Shown: positions 20,869 through 29,188 of the stretch, in pieces
How the letters are laid out: the number at the start of each line of letters is the position of its first letter
Position numbering within the stretch: the stretch's first letter is position 1
Origin: Mongoliimonas terrestris
GTDB taxonomy: Bacteria > Pseudomonadota > Alphaproteobacteria > Rhizobiales > Pleomorphomonadaceae
Direction of reading: 5' to 3'
NCBI RefSeq assembly: GCF_001927285.1
Contig: NZ_MSIG01000002.1
Location: forward strand, 372,001 to 436,000
DNA: 64,000 nucleotides
Translations under genes and position numbers: made by a program
Notes under the pieces: generated by a model
The model's input: the letters and a program-made list of their open reading frames with translations, nothing else
Databases searched by the model: none
Told to the model about the DNA's origin: nothing

Positions 20869-21098
20869 GGTCCGCTGAACAACCGTTGATTGCTGCGGCT
20901 GGTGGCGAAGGGGAGCATCCTGTCGCCCGATGTTGCGCCTTTGTCGCTGCTTGGTAGCGGTTTGTAGCGCCTTGTAGCCCTGCATTGGTGGCCGATGGAG
21001 CCGCATGTTGCTCTCCGGCGTGGCAAACGGTGCGGCGTGTGCCTGTGGTTGCCGCTTCGGCCCTGTGATCCGGCCGGCGGCTCGGGCGTAAGCGTGAC

Positions 21099-22448
21099 AT
21101 GAGTGCTCCCGCGACCGCCGCCCTCCCCCTCCCGCGCCTCCTCGCCTATGCGCTGCCGGCGCTGCCGCTGGCGGTGCTGACCCTGCCGTTCGCCATCGTG
21201 GTGCCCAACCACTATGCGGCCGTGCTCGGCCTCTCCCTCGCCCAGGTCGGGCAGGTGCTGCTGCTGGTGCGGCTGGTGGATGCCATCTCCGACCCGGTGG
21301 TGGGCATCCTCGCCGATCGGGTGCGGTTCGGATGGGGGCGGCGGCGGGGGTGGTTCGCGCTGTCGCTGCCGGTGACGGTGGCGGCGACCTGGCTGGTGTT
21401 CGTGCCGCCGGCGGACGCGGGCCTGCTCTGGCTGTTCGCGTTCGGCTCGCTGCTCTCGATCGGCATGACGCTCAGCCTCATTCCCTATTGGGCCTGGGGG
21501 GCGGAGCTGGCGACGACCTATGCGGAGCGCAACCGGATCAGCGCCGTCCGGGAGGCCGCGGTGGTGTTCGGCACCCTGATCGCCACCGCCACCCCGGCCG
21601 TGACCCAGGCGCTCGGCTGGGGCGGACCGGCGGAGGCGCTCCTGGTGCTGGCGCTGTTCGTCGCCATCCTCTTGCCGGTGACGGGGGCGCTGGCGCTCGC
21701 GGCGGTGCCGGAGCCGAAGGACTATTCGGCCGGCCGGCTTCAGCTGCGCGACGGCCTCCGGCACCTGTCGCGGAACAAGCCCTTCCTGGTGCTCCTCGCC
21801 GCCTATCTGCTGAACGGACTGGCGAACGGCCTGCCGGCGACCCTCTTCCTCTTTTTCGTCGGGCAGGTGCTGCAAGCGCCGGAACAGGCGGGGCTGGTGC
21901 TCTTCGTCTATTTCCTCTCCGGCGTCGCCGGCGTGCCGCTGTGGCTGGCGGTCGCCCGGCGGATCGGCAAGCACCGGGCCTGGTGCGTGGCGATGATCGG
22001 CGCTTCGGCGGTGTTCGCCCTGGTGCCGCTGCTCGGACCCGGCGACGTCGGGCTCTTCCTCGGCGTCTGCGTGCTCACCGGGATCGCCCTTGGCGCCGAC
22101 CTGGTGCTGCCGGCCTCCATCCAGGCGGACGTGGTGGACGTGGACACCGCCGAAAGCGGGGAGCAGCGCACCGGCACCTATGTGGCAGCCTGGGGGCTCG
22201 CCACCAAGGCGGCGCTGGCGCTGGCCGTGGGGATCTCCTTCCCCATCCTCAACGCGGCCGGCTTCGACGCCACCGGCGAGACGACGACCGCCGCTGGCCT
22301 GCAGGCGCTCGCGCTTCTCTACGCGGCGGTGCCGGTGCTGATGAAGGCGGCGGCCATCTGGCTGATGTGGGGCTTTCCGCTCGATGCGGCCGGGCAGGCG
22401 GACCTTCGCCGCCGGATCGAGGCGGCGGCGCTCAGCGCCAACCGGTAG
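21099..22448 (+). CDS. MFS transporter, GPH (MelB-like) type
   Basis: A 449-residue protein with about 12 hydrophobic helices. The GPH-family pattern is seen in the first loop, RLVDAISDPVVGILADRVRFGWGRRRGW (residues ~45-72), with the conserved acidic residues used in cation-coupled sugar transport, and again in ADLVLPASIQADVVDVDTAESGEQRTGTY near residue 335. The substrate cannot be told. The last 17 bases overlap the 3' end of the convergent SDR gene. Confidence 0.88.
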   Translation: MSAPATAALPLPRLLAYALPALPLAVLTLPFAIVVPNHYAAVLGLSLAQVGQVLLLVRLVDAISDPVVGILADRVRFGWGRRRGWFALSLPVTVAATWLVFVPPADAGLLWLFAFGSLLSIGMTLSLIPYWAWGAELATTYAERNRISAVREAAVVFGTLIATATPAVTQALGWGGPAEALLVLALFVAILLPVTGALALAAVPEPKDYSAGRLQLRDGLRHLSRNKPFLVLLAAYLLNGLANGLPATLFLFFVGQVLQAPEQAGLVLFVYFLSGVAGVPLWLAVARRIGKHRAWCVAMIGASAVFALVPLLGPGDVGLFLGVCVLTGIALGADLVLPASIQADVVDVDTAESGEQRTGTYVAAWGLATKAALALAVGISFPILNAAGFDATGETTTAAGLQALALLYAAVPVLMKAAAIWLMWGFPLDAAGQADLRRRIEAAALSANR

Positions 22449-23205
22449 CCCGCTTCACGAGCGGGAAGTAGAGCCCGTAGGGCAGGATGCGCAGGAGCTT
22501 CAGGATGGTGGTGAAGCGGCGCGGGAAGGTGATCTCGAACGCAGACCGCTTCAGGCCCTTCACGATCCGCTCCGCCGCGACCTCCACGCTGATGAGGAAG
22601 GGCATGGGAAACGGATTGCTCTTCGTGGCCGGCGTGTCGACGAAGCCGGGGCTGACCACTTGCACCAGGATTCCAAGGCGGTCGAGGTCGAACTTCAAGC
22701 TTTCGCATAGATTAAAGAGCGCCGCCTTGGTGGCCCCGTAGGCGGCCGAGGTGGGCAGGCCGGTGTAGCCGGCCACCGACGACACCACGGCGATCTGGCC
22801 CGACCGGCGGGCCTTCATGGCGTCGATCAGCGGCACGAGGGCCGCCACCGTGCCGGTGAGGTTCACGTCGATGGACCGGCGGAACGGCTCCAGGGTGAGG
22901 TCCTCGCCGCGCACCGGAAGGTAGATGCCGGCGTTGAGGACGGCGAGCGCGATCGGCCCGTGCGCCGCCTCGATGTGGGCGACGGCGGCGGCAACCGCGT
23001 CGGCGTCGGCCATGTCGAGGGGTACGGGGATGATCTTGCCGGAGTGCTCCGCGGCAAGGCTGGCAAGCGCGTCCGCGCCCCGCGCCGACACCACGACCCG
23101 CCATCCCTCCCCCGCCAGCTTCGCCGCCACCACCCGCCCGATGCCGCTCGACGCCCCGGTGACCCATGCGATGCCGTCGGCGGGGGATTGGGGGCGCGGG
23201 GGCAT
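22432..23205 (-). CDS. Short-chain dehydrogenase/reductase (SDR)
   Basis: A 257-residue classical SDR. The nucleotide-binding motif TGASSGIGR is at residues ~16-24, NAG at ~91-93, and the catalytic Ser-Tyr-Lys set in SSVAGYTG and YGATKAAL (residues ~140-162). The C-terminal helix-rich tail (RRFTTILKLLRILPYGLYFPLVKR) is hydrophobic and basic and may touch membranes, as in lipid-acting SDRs. The substrate is unknown. It is convergent with the transporter gene and overlaps it by 17 bases. Confidence 0.9.
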   Translation of the reverse strand: MPPRPQSPADGIAWVTGASSGIGRVVAAKLAGEGWRVVVSARGADALASLAAEHSGKIIPVPLDMADADAVAAAVAHIEAAHGPIALAVLNAGIYLPVRGEDLTLEPFRRSIDVNLTGTVAALVPLIDAMKARRSGQIAVVSSVAGYTGLPTSAAYGATKAALFNLCESLKFDLDRLGILVQVVSPGFVDTPATKSNPFPMPFLISVEVAAERIVKGLKRSAFEITFPRRFTTILKLLRILPYGLYFPLVKRATGWR

Positions 23206-23312
23206 GGGGAGGGTTCCTTTGGGGGGCTATGGGGGGGTGGGTGCTGTGGAGCTTACGGTGGAGGTGGGGGAGCGGTTCTGTGGGAGGTGGTCACGATCGC
23301 GTCGGGTGCGTG

Positions 23313-23565
23313 GGTGCGGGGGTCACTTGCCGGCGGGATCTGCAGGTTCGTTGATAGCGCCCCAACGTCATCCCGGCGAAAGTCGGGATCCAGCCGACGT
23401 GGGGGATTTGCCGACCGGCGCAGGGATGGACGGGACGGTTGGGCCCCGGCTTTCGCCGGGGTGACGGCTGGGGGGAAAGGGGGCGGCCGATTGGACGCGT
23501 CGCGATTGCCGGGGAAAAGGTGGTCGTGTTTGGCGCGACTTGGGCGTGCGTCTCCGCGCGCTGTC
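23313..23565. repeat. Direct repeat copy 1 containing a GTCATCCCGGCGAAA palindrome
   Basis: This copy matches 23609-23862 with an offset of 296-297 bp and mostly single-base differences. Inside it, arms at 23367-23387 and 23445-23465 form an inverted repeat (GTCATCCCGGCGAAAG against CTTTCGCCGGGGTGAC), the kind of dispersed palindrome common between proteobacterial genes. Confidence 0.85.
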
Positions 23566-23608
23566 TGCTCGCGGCGCGCCGTGACGACGGAGAGGGTGGG
23601 GGTGCGGG

Positions 23609-23862
23609 GGTGCGGGGGTTGCTTGCCGGCGGGACTGCGGGTTTCGTTGATAGCGCCCCAACGTCATCCCGGCGAAAGCCGGGATCCAGCCGACGTGGGG
23701 GATTAGCCGACCGGCGCAGGGATGGACGGGACGGTTGGGCCCCGGCTTTCGCCGGGGTGACGGCTGGGGGGAAAGGTGGCGGATTGATTGGACGCGTCGC
23801 GCTCGCCGGGGAATGGGCAGTCGTGTTTGGCGCGACTTAGGCGTGCGTCTACGCGCGCTGTC
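23609..23862. repeat. Direct repeat copy 2 of the 23313-23565 unit
   Basis: Second copy of the duplicated unit, with its own internal inverted repeat spanning 23663-23761. The left arm reads AAAGCCGGG where copy 1 has AAAGTCGGG, so copy 2 has the better palindrome. Confidence 0.85.
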
Positions 23863-23954
23863 CGCCTGGAGCGGACCATGACGGTGCTGGATGTCGTGAT
23901 CAGCGGAAGCCCCGGCCGATCGACATGGCCCGCCTGCGCCGTCCTCCCTCCCCG

Positions 23955-24602
23955 TCAGACCCGGATGAAGGGGTTGAACAGGCGGCCGATGCGGCCGGTG
24001 AGGCGGAGGGGGGCGTCGGTGACGGCAAAGCCGATGCAGTCGCCTTCGTCGTCGGCGACGGGCTTGTGGTCGACGGTGGCGTCGTTGATGGAGATGTCGC
24101 CGACGCCGTAGGTGCCGAGGATGTCGGAGAAGCCGCCTTCGAGCACCAGCGTGGCCTCGTCGCCCTCGTGGGTGTGGGCCGGCATGGCGGTGCCGGCGCG
24201 GATCCAGAACAGGCTCGGCTTCAGGCCGTCGAACTCGCCGAGCTTGATCTCCTTCACGCCCGGCAGCACGGTGCGCCAGGCAAGGGTGTCGGCGTCGCCG
24301 CCGACGAAGCGGCGGATGGCGACCGGCAGGCGGCCGGCCCGGACGGGCCGGGGCGCAACCGGCGCCGGGGCGATATCGGCTCCGAAGATGGCGGCAAGAC
24401 GCGCGTCGCGGCTGGAGACCGGCACGGGGGCGATCTCCTCGATGCCGCGGCCGGACAACGCCTCCAGGTCGGCGACGAAGCGGCGGTTCACCGGGGAGAG
24501 TTCCAGGTGCGCCTCGACCATGACGCTGAGCGGCGCCGGCAAGGCGCCGGCCGCGTAGCCGGCCAGAAGGGCGTTGATTTCCTGATCCAGATTCGGCGCC
24601 AT
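23955..24602 (-). CDS. ChrR-like cupin anti-sigma homologue lacking the zinc cysteines
   Basis: A 215-residue protein with ChrR architecture. It has an N-terminal ~85-residue anti-sigma-like domain and a C-terminal cupin. The cupin metal ligands of ChrR have clear counterparts here: His143, His145, Glu149 (HTHEGDE) and His179 (VDHKP). In the N-terminal domain the usual H-x3-C-x2-C zinc site reads HLELSPVN, so the two cysteines are Ser36 and Asn39. No ECF sigma gene is adjacent, whereas chrR normally follows rpoE. It may be an orphan sensor or may have lost sigma binding. It is transcribed divergently from cysK. Confidence 0.85.
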   Translation of the reverse strand: MAPNLDQEINALLAGYAAGALPAPLSVMVEAHLELSPVNRRFVADLEALSGRGIEEIAPVPVSSRDARLAAIFGADIAPAPVAPRPVRAGRLPVAIRRFVGGDADTLAWRTVLPGVKEIKLGEFDGLKPSLFWIRAGTAMPAHTHEGDEATLVLEGGFSDILGTYGVGDISINDATVDHKPVADDEGDCIGFAVTDAPLRLTGRIGRLFNPFIRV

Positions 24603-24896
24603 GGAGGGCGTTGTCCTGTCGAAAACTGATGTCTGTGTCCGGCCGCTGGGGCGGCACTGTAATCGATGCTACGCGTGGTCGGCAATGTTGGATCACCAAG
24701 CGGTGATCGTCATTGGCAATCTCTTTCCAAGACGAAAAGGCTTTCCAATTTCCAGCGATTCGGCAGGTTTCCCGTGCTTGATCGGCCCGCCTCCGGCTTT
24801 TAGGGTCCGGTCCGACACCTTAGCCCCCTCAGCGCGCGCCGCCCCGGCGACCTCGACCGGCCCGCGCGCCCGGCCATCGCGCCCTCTGGAGACCCC

Positions 24897-25928
24897 ATGT
24901 CCGGCAGCGTTCTCGACCTCATCGGCAACACACCCCTCATTCGCCTGAAGCGCGCTTCCGAGATGACCGGATGCGAGATCCTGGGCAAGGCCGAGTTTCT
25001 GAACCCCGGCCAGTCGGTCAAGGACCGCGCCGCGCTCTGGATCATCAAGGACGCGCTCGCCCGCAAGGCGATCGAGCCCGGCGGCATCGTGGTGGAGGGT
25101 ACCGCCGGCAACACCGGGATCGGGCTGGCGCTGGTGGCGAGCGTCTACGGCCTGAAGACCGTGATCGTGATCCCGGAGACCCAGGCGCAGGAGAAGAAGG
25201 ACGCCCTCCGCCTGATGGGGGCGGAGCTGGTGGAGGTGCCGGCCGTTCCCTACAAGAACCCGAACAACTACGTGAAGCTCTCCGGGCGGCTTGCCGAGCA
25301 GTTGGCCGCCACAGCCGAGCACGGCGCCGTGTGGGCCAACCAGTTCGACAATGTGGCGAACCGGCAGGCGCACATCGACACGACGGCGCGGGAGATCTTC
25401 GAGCAGACCGGCGGCGCCGTGGACGGCTTCGTCTGCGCCGTCGGGTCCGGCGGCACGCTCGCCGGCGTCGGCCTGGCGCTCAAGGCGCTGAAGCCGGGGG
25501 TGAAGATCGGCCTTGCGGATCCGCACGGGGCGGCGCTCTACAGCTACTACACCAGCGGCGAGCTGAAGGCGGAAGGCTCGTCCATCACCGAAGGCATCGG
25601 CCAGGGGCGGATCACCGCCAATCTGGAGGGCGCGCCGGTGGACTTCGCGACCCGCGTCTCCGACGAGGAAGCGGTGTCGATCGTGTTCGACCTCCTGGAG
25701 CACGAGGGGCTCTGCCTCGGCGGCTCGTCGGGCGTCAACGTGGCCGGTGCCATGGCGCTCGCCCGCGAGCTCGGCCCCGGCCACACCATCGTGACCATCC
25801 TCTGCGACTACGGCACCCGCTACGCCAGCAAGCTCTTCAACCCGGACTTCCTGCGCTCCAAGAACCTGCCCGTGCCGGCCTTCCTGGAGCGGGAGAGCCG
25901 GATCACGGTGCCCTACGAAACGGTGTGA
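24897..25928 (+). CDS. cysK: Cysteine synthase A (O-acetylserine sulfhydrylase)
   Basis: PLP enzyme making L-cysteine from O-acetylserine and sulfide. It has 343 residues, belonging to the longer alphaproteobacterial type. The PLP lysine is in NPGQSVKDRAA (about residue 42), the substrate loop is EGTAGNTGIG (~77-86), the phosphate-binding loop is GSGGTLAG (~185), and SSGVN is near 275. The 294-bp divergent upstream region contains an inverted repeat GATCACC-AAGC-GGTGATC at 24691-24708 that could be regulatory. A strong hairpin terminator follows. Confidence 0.95.
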   Translation: MSGSVLDLIGNTPLIRLKRASEMTGCEILGKAEFLNPGQSVKDRAALWIIKDALARKAIEPGGIVVEGTAGNTGIGLALVASVYGLKTVIVIPETQAQEKKDALRLMGAELVEVPAVPYKNPNNYVKLSGRLAEQLAATAEHGAVWANQFDNVANRQAHIDTTAREIFEQTGGAVDGFVCAVGSGGTLAGVGLALKALKPGVKIGLADPHGAALYSYYTSGELKAEGSSITEGIGQGRITANLEGAPVDFATRVSDEEAVSIVFDLLEHEGLCLGGSSGVNVAGAMALARELGPGHTIVTILCDYGTRYASKLFNPDFLRSKNLPVPAFLERESRITVPYETV

Positions 25929-25955
25929 CCGGGGGCGCGAGGTGGACGCGAGCGT

Positions 25956-25994
25956 GCGAAGGGCCGCCCGGTGGGGCGGCCCTTCGCGTTTCGG
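25956..25994 (+). terminator. Hairpin terminator after cysK
   Basis: A perfect 14-bp stem, GCGAAGGGCCGCCC (25956-25969) with GGGCGGCCCTTCGC (25974-25987), has a GGTG loop and is followed by GTTTCGG. The T-tract is short, but the stem is very stable and lies 28 nt after the stop codon. Confidence 0.8.
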
Positions 25995-26037
25995 CGAGGA
26001 ACGAGCGGGGCGCGGGGGCGCCGGATGCTCTTTCACG

Positions 26038-26073
26038 GCTCGTGAAGGTCGGACTCGTCCGACCTTCACGAGC
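26038..26073. repeat. Perfect 17-bp-stem palindrome between convergent genes
   Basis: Arms 26038-26054 and 26057-26073 are exact reverse complements (GCTCGTGAAGGTCGGAC) around a two-base centre. It lies between cysK (rightward) and the coiled-coil gene (leftward), 84 nt beyond the latter's stop. With no T-run it is a poor intrinsic terminator; a protein-binding or REP-like role is possible. Confidence 0.85.
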
Positions 26074-26156
26074 GCTACGGCCTGACCGGCCGGCGCCCGT
26101 TCGGGCTTGCCTGCGCCCGCAAAGGTCCGACACGTCGATACCTTACGGGCTTGGCA

Positions 26157-27227
26157 TCACTTCTCCAGCATGGCGGCCTGGACGGTGTCGGCGTCCAGCA
26201 CCTGGTCAACGGCGGCGAGGTGGCCGGCGACGGCCCGGGCGGCGTCGGCGAGGCGGCCGAGGCGGGTCTCGGCGATGTCGAGGCGATCCTCCAACTCTTG
26301 ATTGGCGAGCATGAGGGCGGCGTTCTCCGTCTCGGCGGCGGCGACGCGCTTGGCGAGGTCGACGAGCTGGGTCTCGCGGGCGCTGGCGGCGGCGAGCGCC
26401 GGCACGAGGCGGTTGTTGGCCTCCACGATGGCCTTGCCGATCTGCTCGCGCTCGATCTTCATGGCCGCGATGGCGGTGTTGAGGTCGCGCAGCTGGTGCT
26501 CGTGCTCGAGGACCGTGACGGTGGAGCGACGGACGACCTCGTCCGCCTCGGCCTTGCCGCGCAGGGCCTCGCCGAGTTCGGTCTTGCGGTAGGCGATGGC
26601 GGCGGTCAGCGACGTGACGGTGTTCTCAAGGCCCACCACCTCGCGGGCGAGGCGCTCGCTGGCGGCGGTGAGCTTGTCGCCCTCCACCTTCCAGCGCTCG
26701 GCCTTGGAGACCAGCTCCTTGTTGCGCTCCACGGAGGCGATGAGGCCGGTGAGTTCGGTGCGCCGGGCGCCGACGGCGGCGGTGAGGGAGACGTGGGCGT
26801 TGGAGAGCTGGCGGACGGCCGGCTCCAGCACCTTGTTCTCCTTGTCGAGGGTGGTGAAGAGGCTCGAGGCGGCACGCTCGGCGGTGGTGGCGCTCAGCGC
26901 CTTGGCTTCGACCACCTGCAGCTTGGCGGCGGCCTTTTCGACCTGCGACGCGCGCGCATTCGCCGCAGCCGAGGCGGCGGTCAGGGCGTTCTCCACGCGC
27001 ACCAGATCGCGCTTGGCGCCGGCGATGTCGTCGCGGAGGGTGCCGGCGGTGCTGGCGTCGAGGCCGACGGCGGCAAGTTCGGCCCGAAGGCCGGCGATCT
27101 CGTTGCGGCTCGCATAGGTTTCCGACCAGCCGACGGTGGCGGCGACGACCGCCGCGCCGAACCCCAGGATGACGCCGCGCGAGGCGCCGTCCGTCCAGCT
27201 TTTCCGTGTTTCCCCACCCATGGCCAT
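26157..27227 (-). CDS. Membrane-anchored long coiled-coil protein of unknown function
   Basis: A 356-residue protein (354 if the ATG at 27221 is used). One transmembrane helix at about residues 18-34 (GVILGFGAAVVAATVGW) follows a short cytosolic start. The rest, residues ~40-340, is Ala/Glu/Leu/Arg-rich with heptad-like spacing and almost no Pro or Gly, so it is probably one long coiled coil facing the periplasm. No enzymatic motif is visible and I do not recognise a family. It stands alone between cysK and alaX; a structural or envelope role is a guess. Confidence 0.75.
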   Translation of the reverse strand: MAMGGETRKSWTDGASRGVILGFGAAVVAATVGWSETYASRNEIAGLRAELAAVGLDASTAGTLRDDIAGAKRDLVRVENALTAASAAANARASQVEKAAAKLQVVEAKALSATTAERAASSLFTTLDKENKVLEPAVRQLSNAHVSLTAAVGARRTELTGLIASVERNKELVSKAERWKVEGDKLTAASERLAREVVGLENTVTSLTAAIAYRKTELGEALRGKAEADEVVRRSTVTVLEHEHQLRDLNTAIAAMKIEREQIGKAIVEANNRLVPALAAASARETQLVDLAKRVAAAETENAALMLANQELEDRLDIAETRLGRLADAARAVAGHLAAVDQVLDADTVQAAMLEK

Positions 27228-27488
27228 CCCCCTTCGTGTTTGTTCTCGGGGATGCGTCGACCGGCGCCGGTCGGGTCGACCGGCGGGGATCTCGCCCCCG
27301 TCGCAAGCTTAAGCGGGGCAAGTGTGCGGCCGCGGGGGGTGCGAATCAAGACTGGGAACGGGGATGCGGCCGGCGCGGATGGCGGCCGAAGCCGGCGGGG
27401 CGCCGCAACGCGGTTGAAACCACGATTAAAACCGCCGAAGCTGCGGCCCCTGGACGGCACGCCGCCGTTCGGCTTGGAGCCCTGCCCG

Positions 27489-28220
27489 ATGACCGATGCG
27501 CTCTTCCGCGACGACGCCTACCTCTCCGTGGCGGAGGCGACCGTGGTGGCGGCGGACGGCGACGGGATCGTGCTCGACCGGTCGATCTTCTATCCGGCCG
27601 GCGGCGGCCAGCCGGGCGACGGCGGCAGCCTGGAGCTTGCCGACGGGCAGGTGCTGGCGATCGCCACGGCGGTCTACGAGGCCGACCGGACGCGGATCCG
27701 CCTGAAGGCGGCGGACGAGGGTGTGGCGCTGCCGGACGTGGGCGCGCGGGTGGTGCAGCATCTGGACTGGGCGGTGCGCTACCGGCACATGCGCATCCAC
27801 ACGGCGTTGCATCTCCTCTCCGTGGTGCTGCCGTTTCCGGTGACGGGCGGGCAGATCGGGGCGGACGAGGGGCGGCTCGACTTCGACATGCCGGAGGGCG
27901 GCGTCGACAAGGAGGCGGTGACGGCGGCGCTGATGGCGCACGTGGCGGCCGACCACGCCATCACGACGGAGTGGATCACCGACGACGAGCTGATGGCCAA
28001 TCCGGGGCTCGTAAAAACCATGAAGGTAAAGCCGCCCATGGGCCAGGGCCGGGTGCGGCTGGTGCGCATCGGCGAGAGCCTTGACCTGCAGCCGTGCGGC
28101 GGCACGCACGTGCGCTCCACTGCGGAGGTGGGCGAGATCCACGTGGCCAAGGTGGAGAAGAAGGGCAAGATCAACCGCCGCGTCCGCCTGCGGTTCGGCC
28201 CCCTCCCCGCCGAGGGCTGA
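27489..28220 (+). CDS. Alanyl-tRNA editing protein (AlaX type)
   Basis: Trans-editing hydrolase that clears mischarged Ser- or Gly-tRNA(Ala). It has 243 residues. The zinc-ligand motif HTALH is at about residues 101-105 and the second half, CGGTHV, near 205, as in the AlaRS editing domain. The N-terminal beta barrel with FYPAGGGQPGDGG (residues ~35-47) makes it an AlaX-M-like protein. The ATG at 27489 begins the conserved region; there is no good Shine-Dalgarno. Confidence 0.93.
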   Translation: MTDALFRDDAYLSVAEATVVAADGDGIVLDRSIFYPAGGGQPGDGGSLELADGQVLAIATAVYEADRTRIRLKAADEGVALPDVGARVVQHLDWAVRYRHMRIHTALHLLSVVLPFPVTGGQIGADEGRLDFDMPEGGVDKEAVTAALMAHVAADHAITTEWITDDELMANPGLVKTMKVKPPMGQGRVRLVRIGESLDLQPCGGTHVRSTAEVGEIHVAKVEKKGKINRRVRLRFGPLPAEG

Positions 28221-28224
28221 TCCC

Positions 28225-28310
28225 CGGCCGCGCCGGCGGCTCACACGCGGCCGCGCCAGCGGCTCACCCGCGGCCGCCTCGGCGGCTCACCCGCGGCCGC
28301 CTCGGCGGCC
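28225..28310. repeat. 23-bp tandem repeats (3.7 copies) between the AlaX and rhodanese genes
   Basis: Units start at 28225, 28248, 28271 and 28294 (the last truncated) and follow the pattern CGGCCGCGCCGGCGGCTCACCCG with one or two changes each. The period is not a multiple of three, so the array is probably non-coding. It ends 29 nt before the sulfurtransferase start. Confidence 0.9.
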
Positions 28311-28339
28311 GCCAGACGAACAACGACGAGGAGACGCTG

Positions 28340-29188
28340 ATGGCGACGAACCGCGACGACGTGCTTGTGTCGGTGGACTGGCTGGCCGACCGGCTGCGGG
28401 CCCCGGACGTGGTGCCGGTGGACGCCACCTGGCACCTGCCGACCACCGGCCGGCTGGCCGCGGAGGAGTATCTGGCCGGGCACATCCCCGGCGCGGTCTT
28501 CTTCGACATCGACGGCATCACCGACCAGGCCTCCGGCCTGCCGCACATGCTGCCCCCGCCGGAGGTGTTCTCCAGCCGCATGCGCCGGCTCGGCATCGGC
28601 GACGGCCAGACGGTGGTGGTCTACGACGCCTACGGGCTGTTCTCCGCGCCGCGGGCGTGGTGGACGTTCAAGGTGATGGGCGTCAAGGACGTGAAGATCC
28701 TCGACGGCGGGCTGCCGGCCTGGGTGGCGGAGGGGCACATGCTGGCGGAGGGGCCGACCCGGCGGACGGAGCGGCACTTCACCGCGCGCATGGACCACAC
28801 AGCCGTGCGCGACTTCGCCGCCGTGAAGGCCGCGCTCGACGGCGGCACGGCACAGGTGGTGGACGCCCGCCCGGCCGGGCGCTTCCGCGGCGACGACCCG
28901 GAGCCGCGCCCGGGCCTCAAGGCCGGCCACATGCCGGGGGCGGTGAACCTGCCGTTCGGGGAGCTGGTGGAGGACGGCCGGCTGAAGGATCCGGCGGCGA
29001 TCCGCGCCGCCTTCGCCGCGCGGGGCGTGGACCTCGACAAGCCGGTGATCACCACCTGCGGCTCCGGCGTGACGGCGGCCATGCTGACGCTGGCGCTCGA
29101 AACGGTGGGGGCTCGGACGGTGACGCTTTACGACGGCTCGTGGGCGGAATGGGGCGGTCGGGAGGACGCGCCGGTGGAGAAGGGGTAG
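28340..29188 (+). CDS. sseA: 3-mercaptopyruvate / thiosulfate sulfurtransferase (two rhodanese domains)
   Basis: Transfers sulfur from mercaptopyruvate or thiosulfate to an acceptor. It has 282 residues in two rhodanese domains. The first (residues ~10-130) is inactive but structural, with WHLPTTGRLA and GHIPGAVFFDID. The second (~160-280) carries the catalytic Cys in TTCGSGVTA. The CGSGV loop resembles the mercaptopyruvate-specific CG(S/T)GV type. A GAGGAGA Shine-Dalgarno precedes the ATG. The 23-bp repeat array lies immediately upstream. Confidence 0.93.
   Translation: MATNRDDVLVSVDWLADRLRAPDVVPVDATWHLPTTGRLAAEEYLAGHIPGAVFFDIDGITDQASGLPHMLPPPEVFSSRMRRLGIGDGQTVVVYDAYGLFSAPRAWWTFKVMGVKDVKILDGGLPAWVAEGHMLAEGPTRRTERHFTARMDHTAVRDFAAVKAALDGGTAQVVDARPAGRFRGDDPEPRPGLKAGHMPGAVNLPFGELVEDGRLKDPAAIRAAFAARGVDLDKPVITTCGSGVTAAMLTLALETVGARTVTLYDGSWAEWGGREDAPVEKG

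Larger units (their letters stand above)
23206..23954. other. Repeat-rich intergenic region without a supported gene
   Basis: This 749-bp, G-rich region lies between two minus-strand genes. It is mostly occupied by a ~253-bp direct duplication (23313-23565 and 23609-23862). Open frames crossing it have no family resemblance and no start signals, so I treat it as non-coding. The stretch 23206-23312 is a G-rich low-complexity leader. Confidence 0.6.

Noticed and set aside
20869..21098. Short repeats of TAGCGGTTTGTAGCGCCTTG in the bpt-transporter gap as a functional array.
   Set aside because: There are only two imperfect neighbouring copies with no symmetry, not enough to call.
22432..22448. 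The 17-base overlap between the transporter and SDR genes as a sign of a mis-called end.
   Set aside because: Both proteins have normal-length C-termini, so this is an ordinary tail-to-tail overlap.
23313..23862. A CRISPR-like or IS element in the long direct repeats.
   Set aside because: There are only two copies, no unique spacers, no transposase frame and no target duplication.
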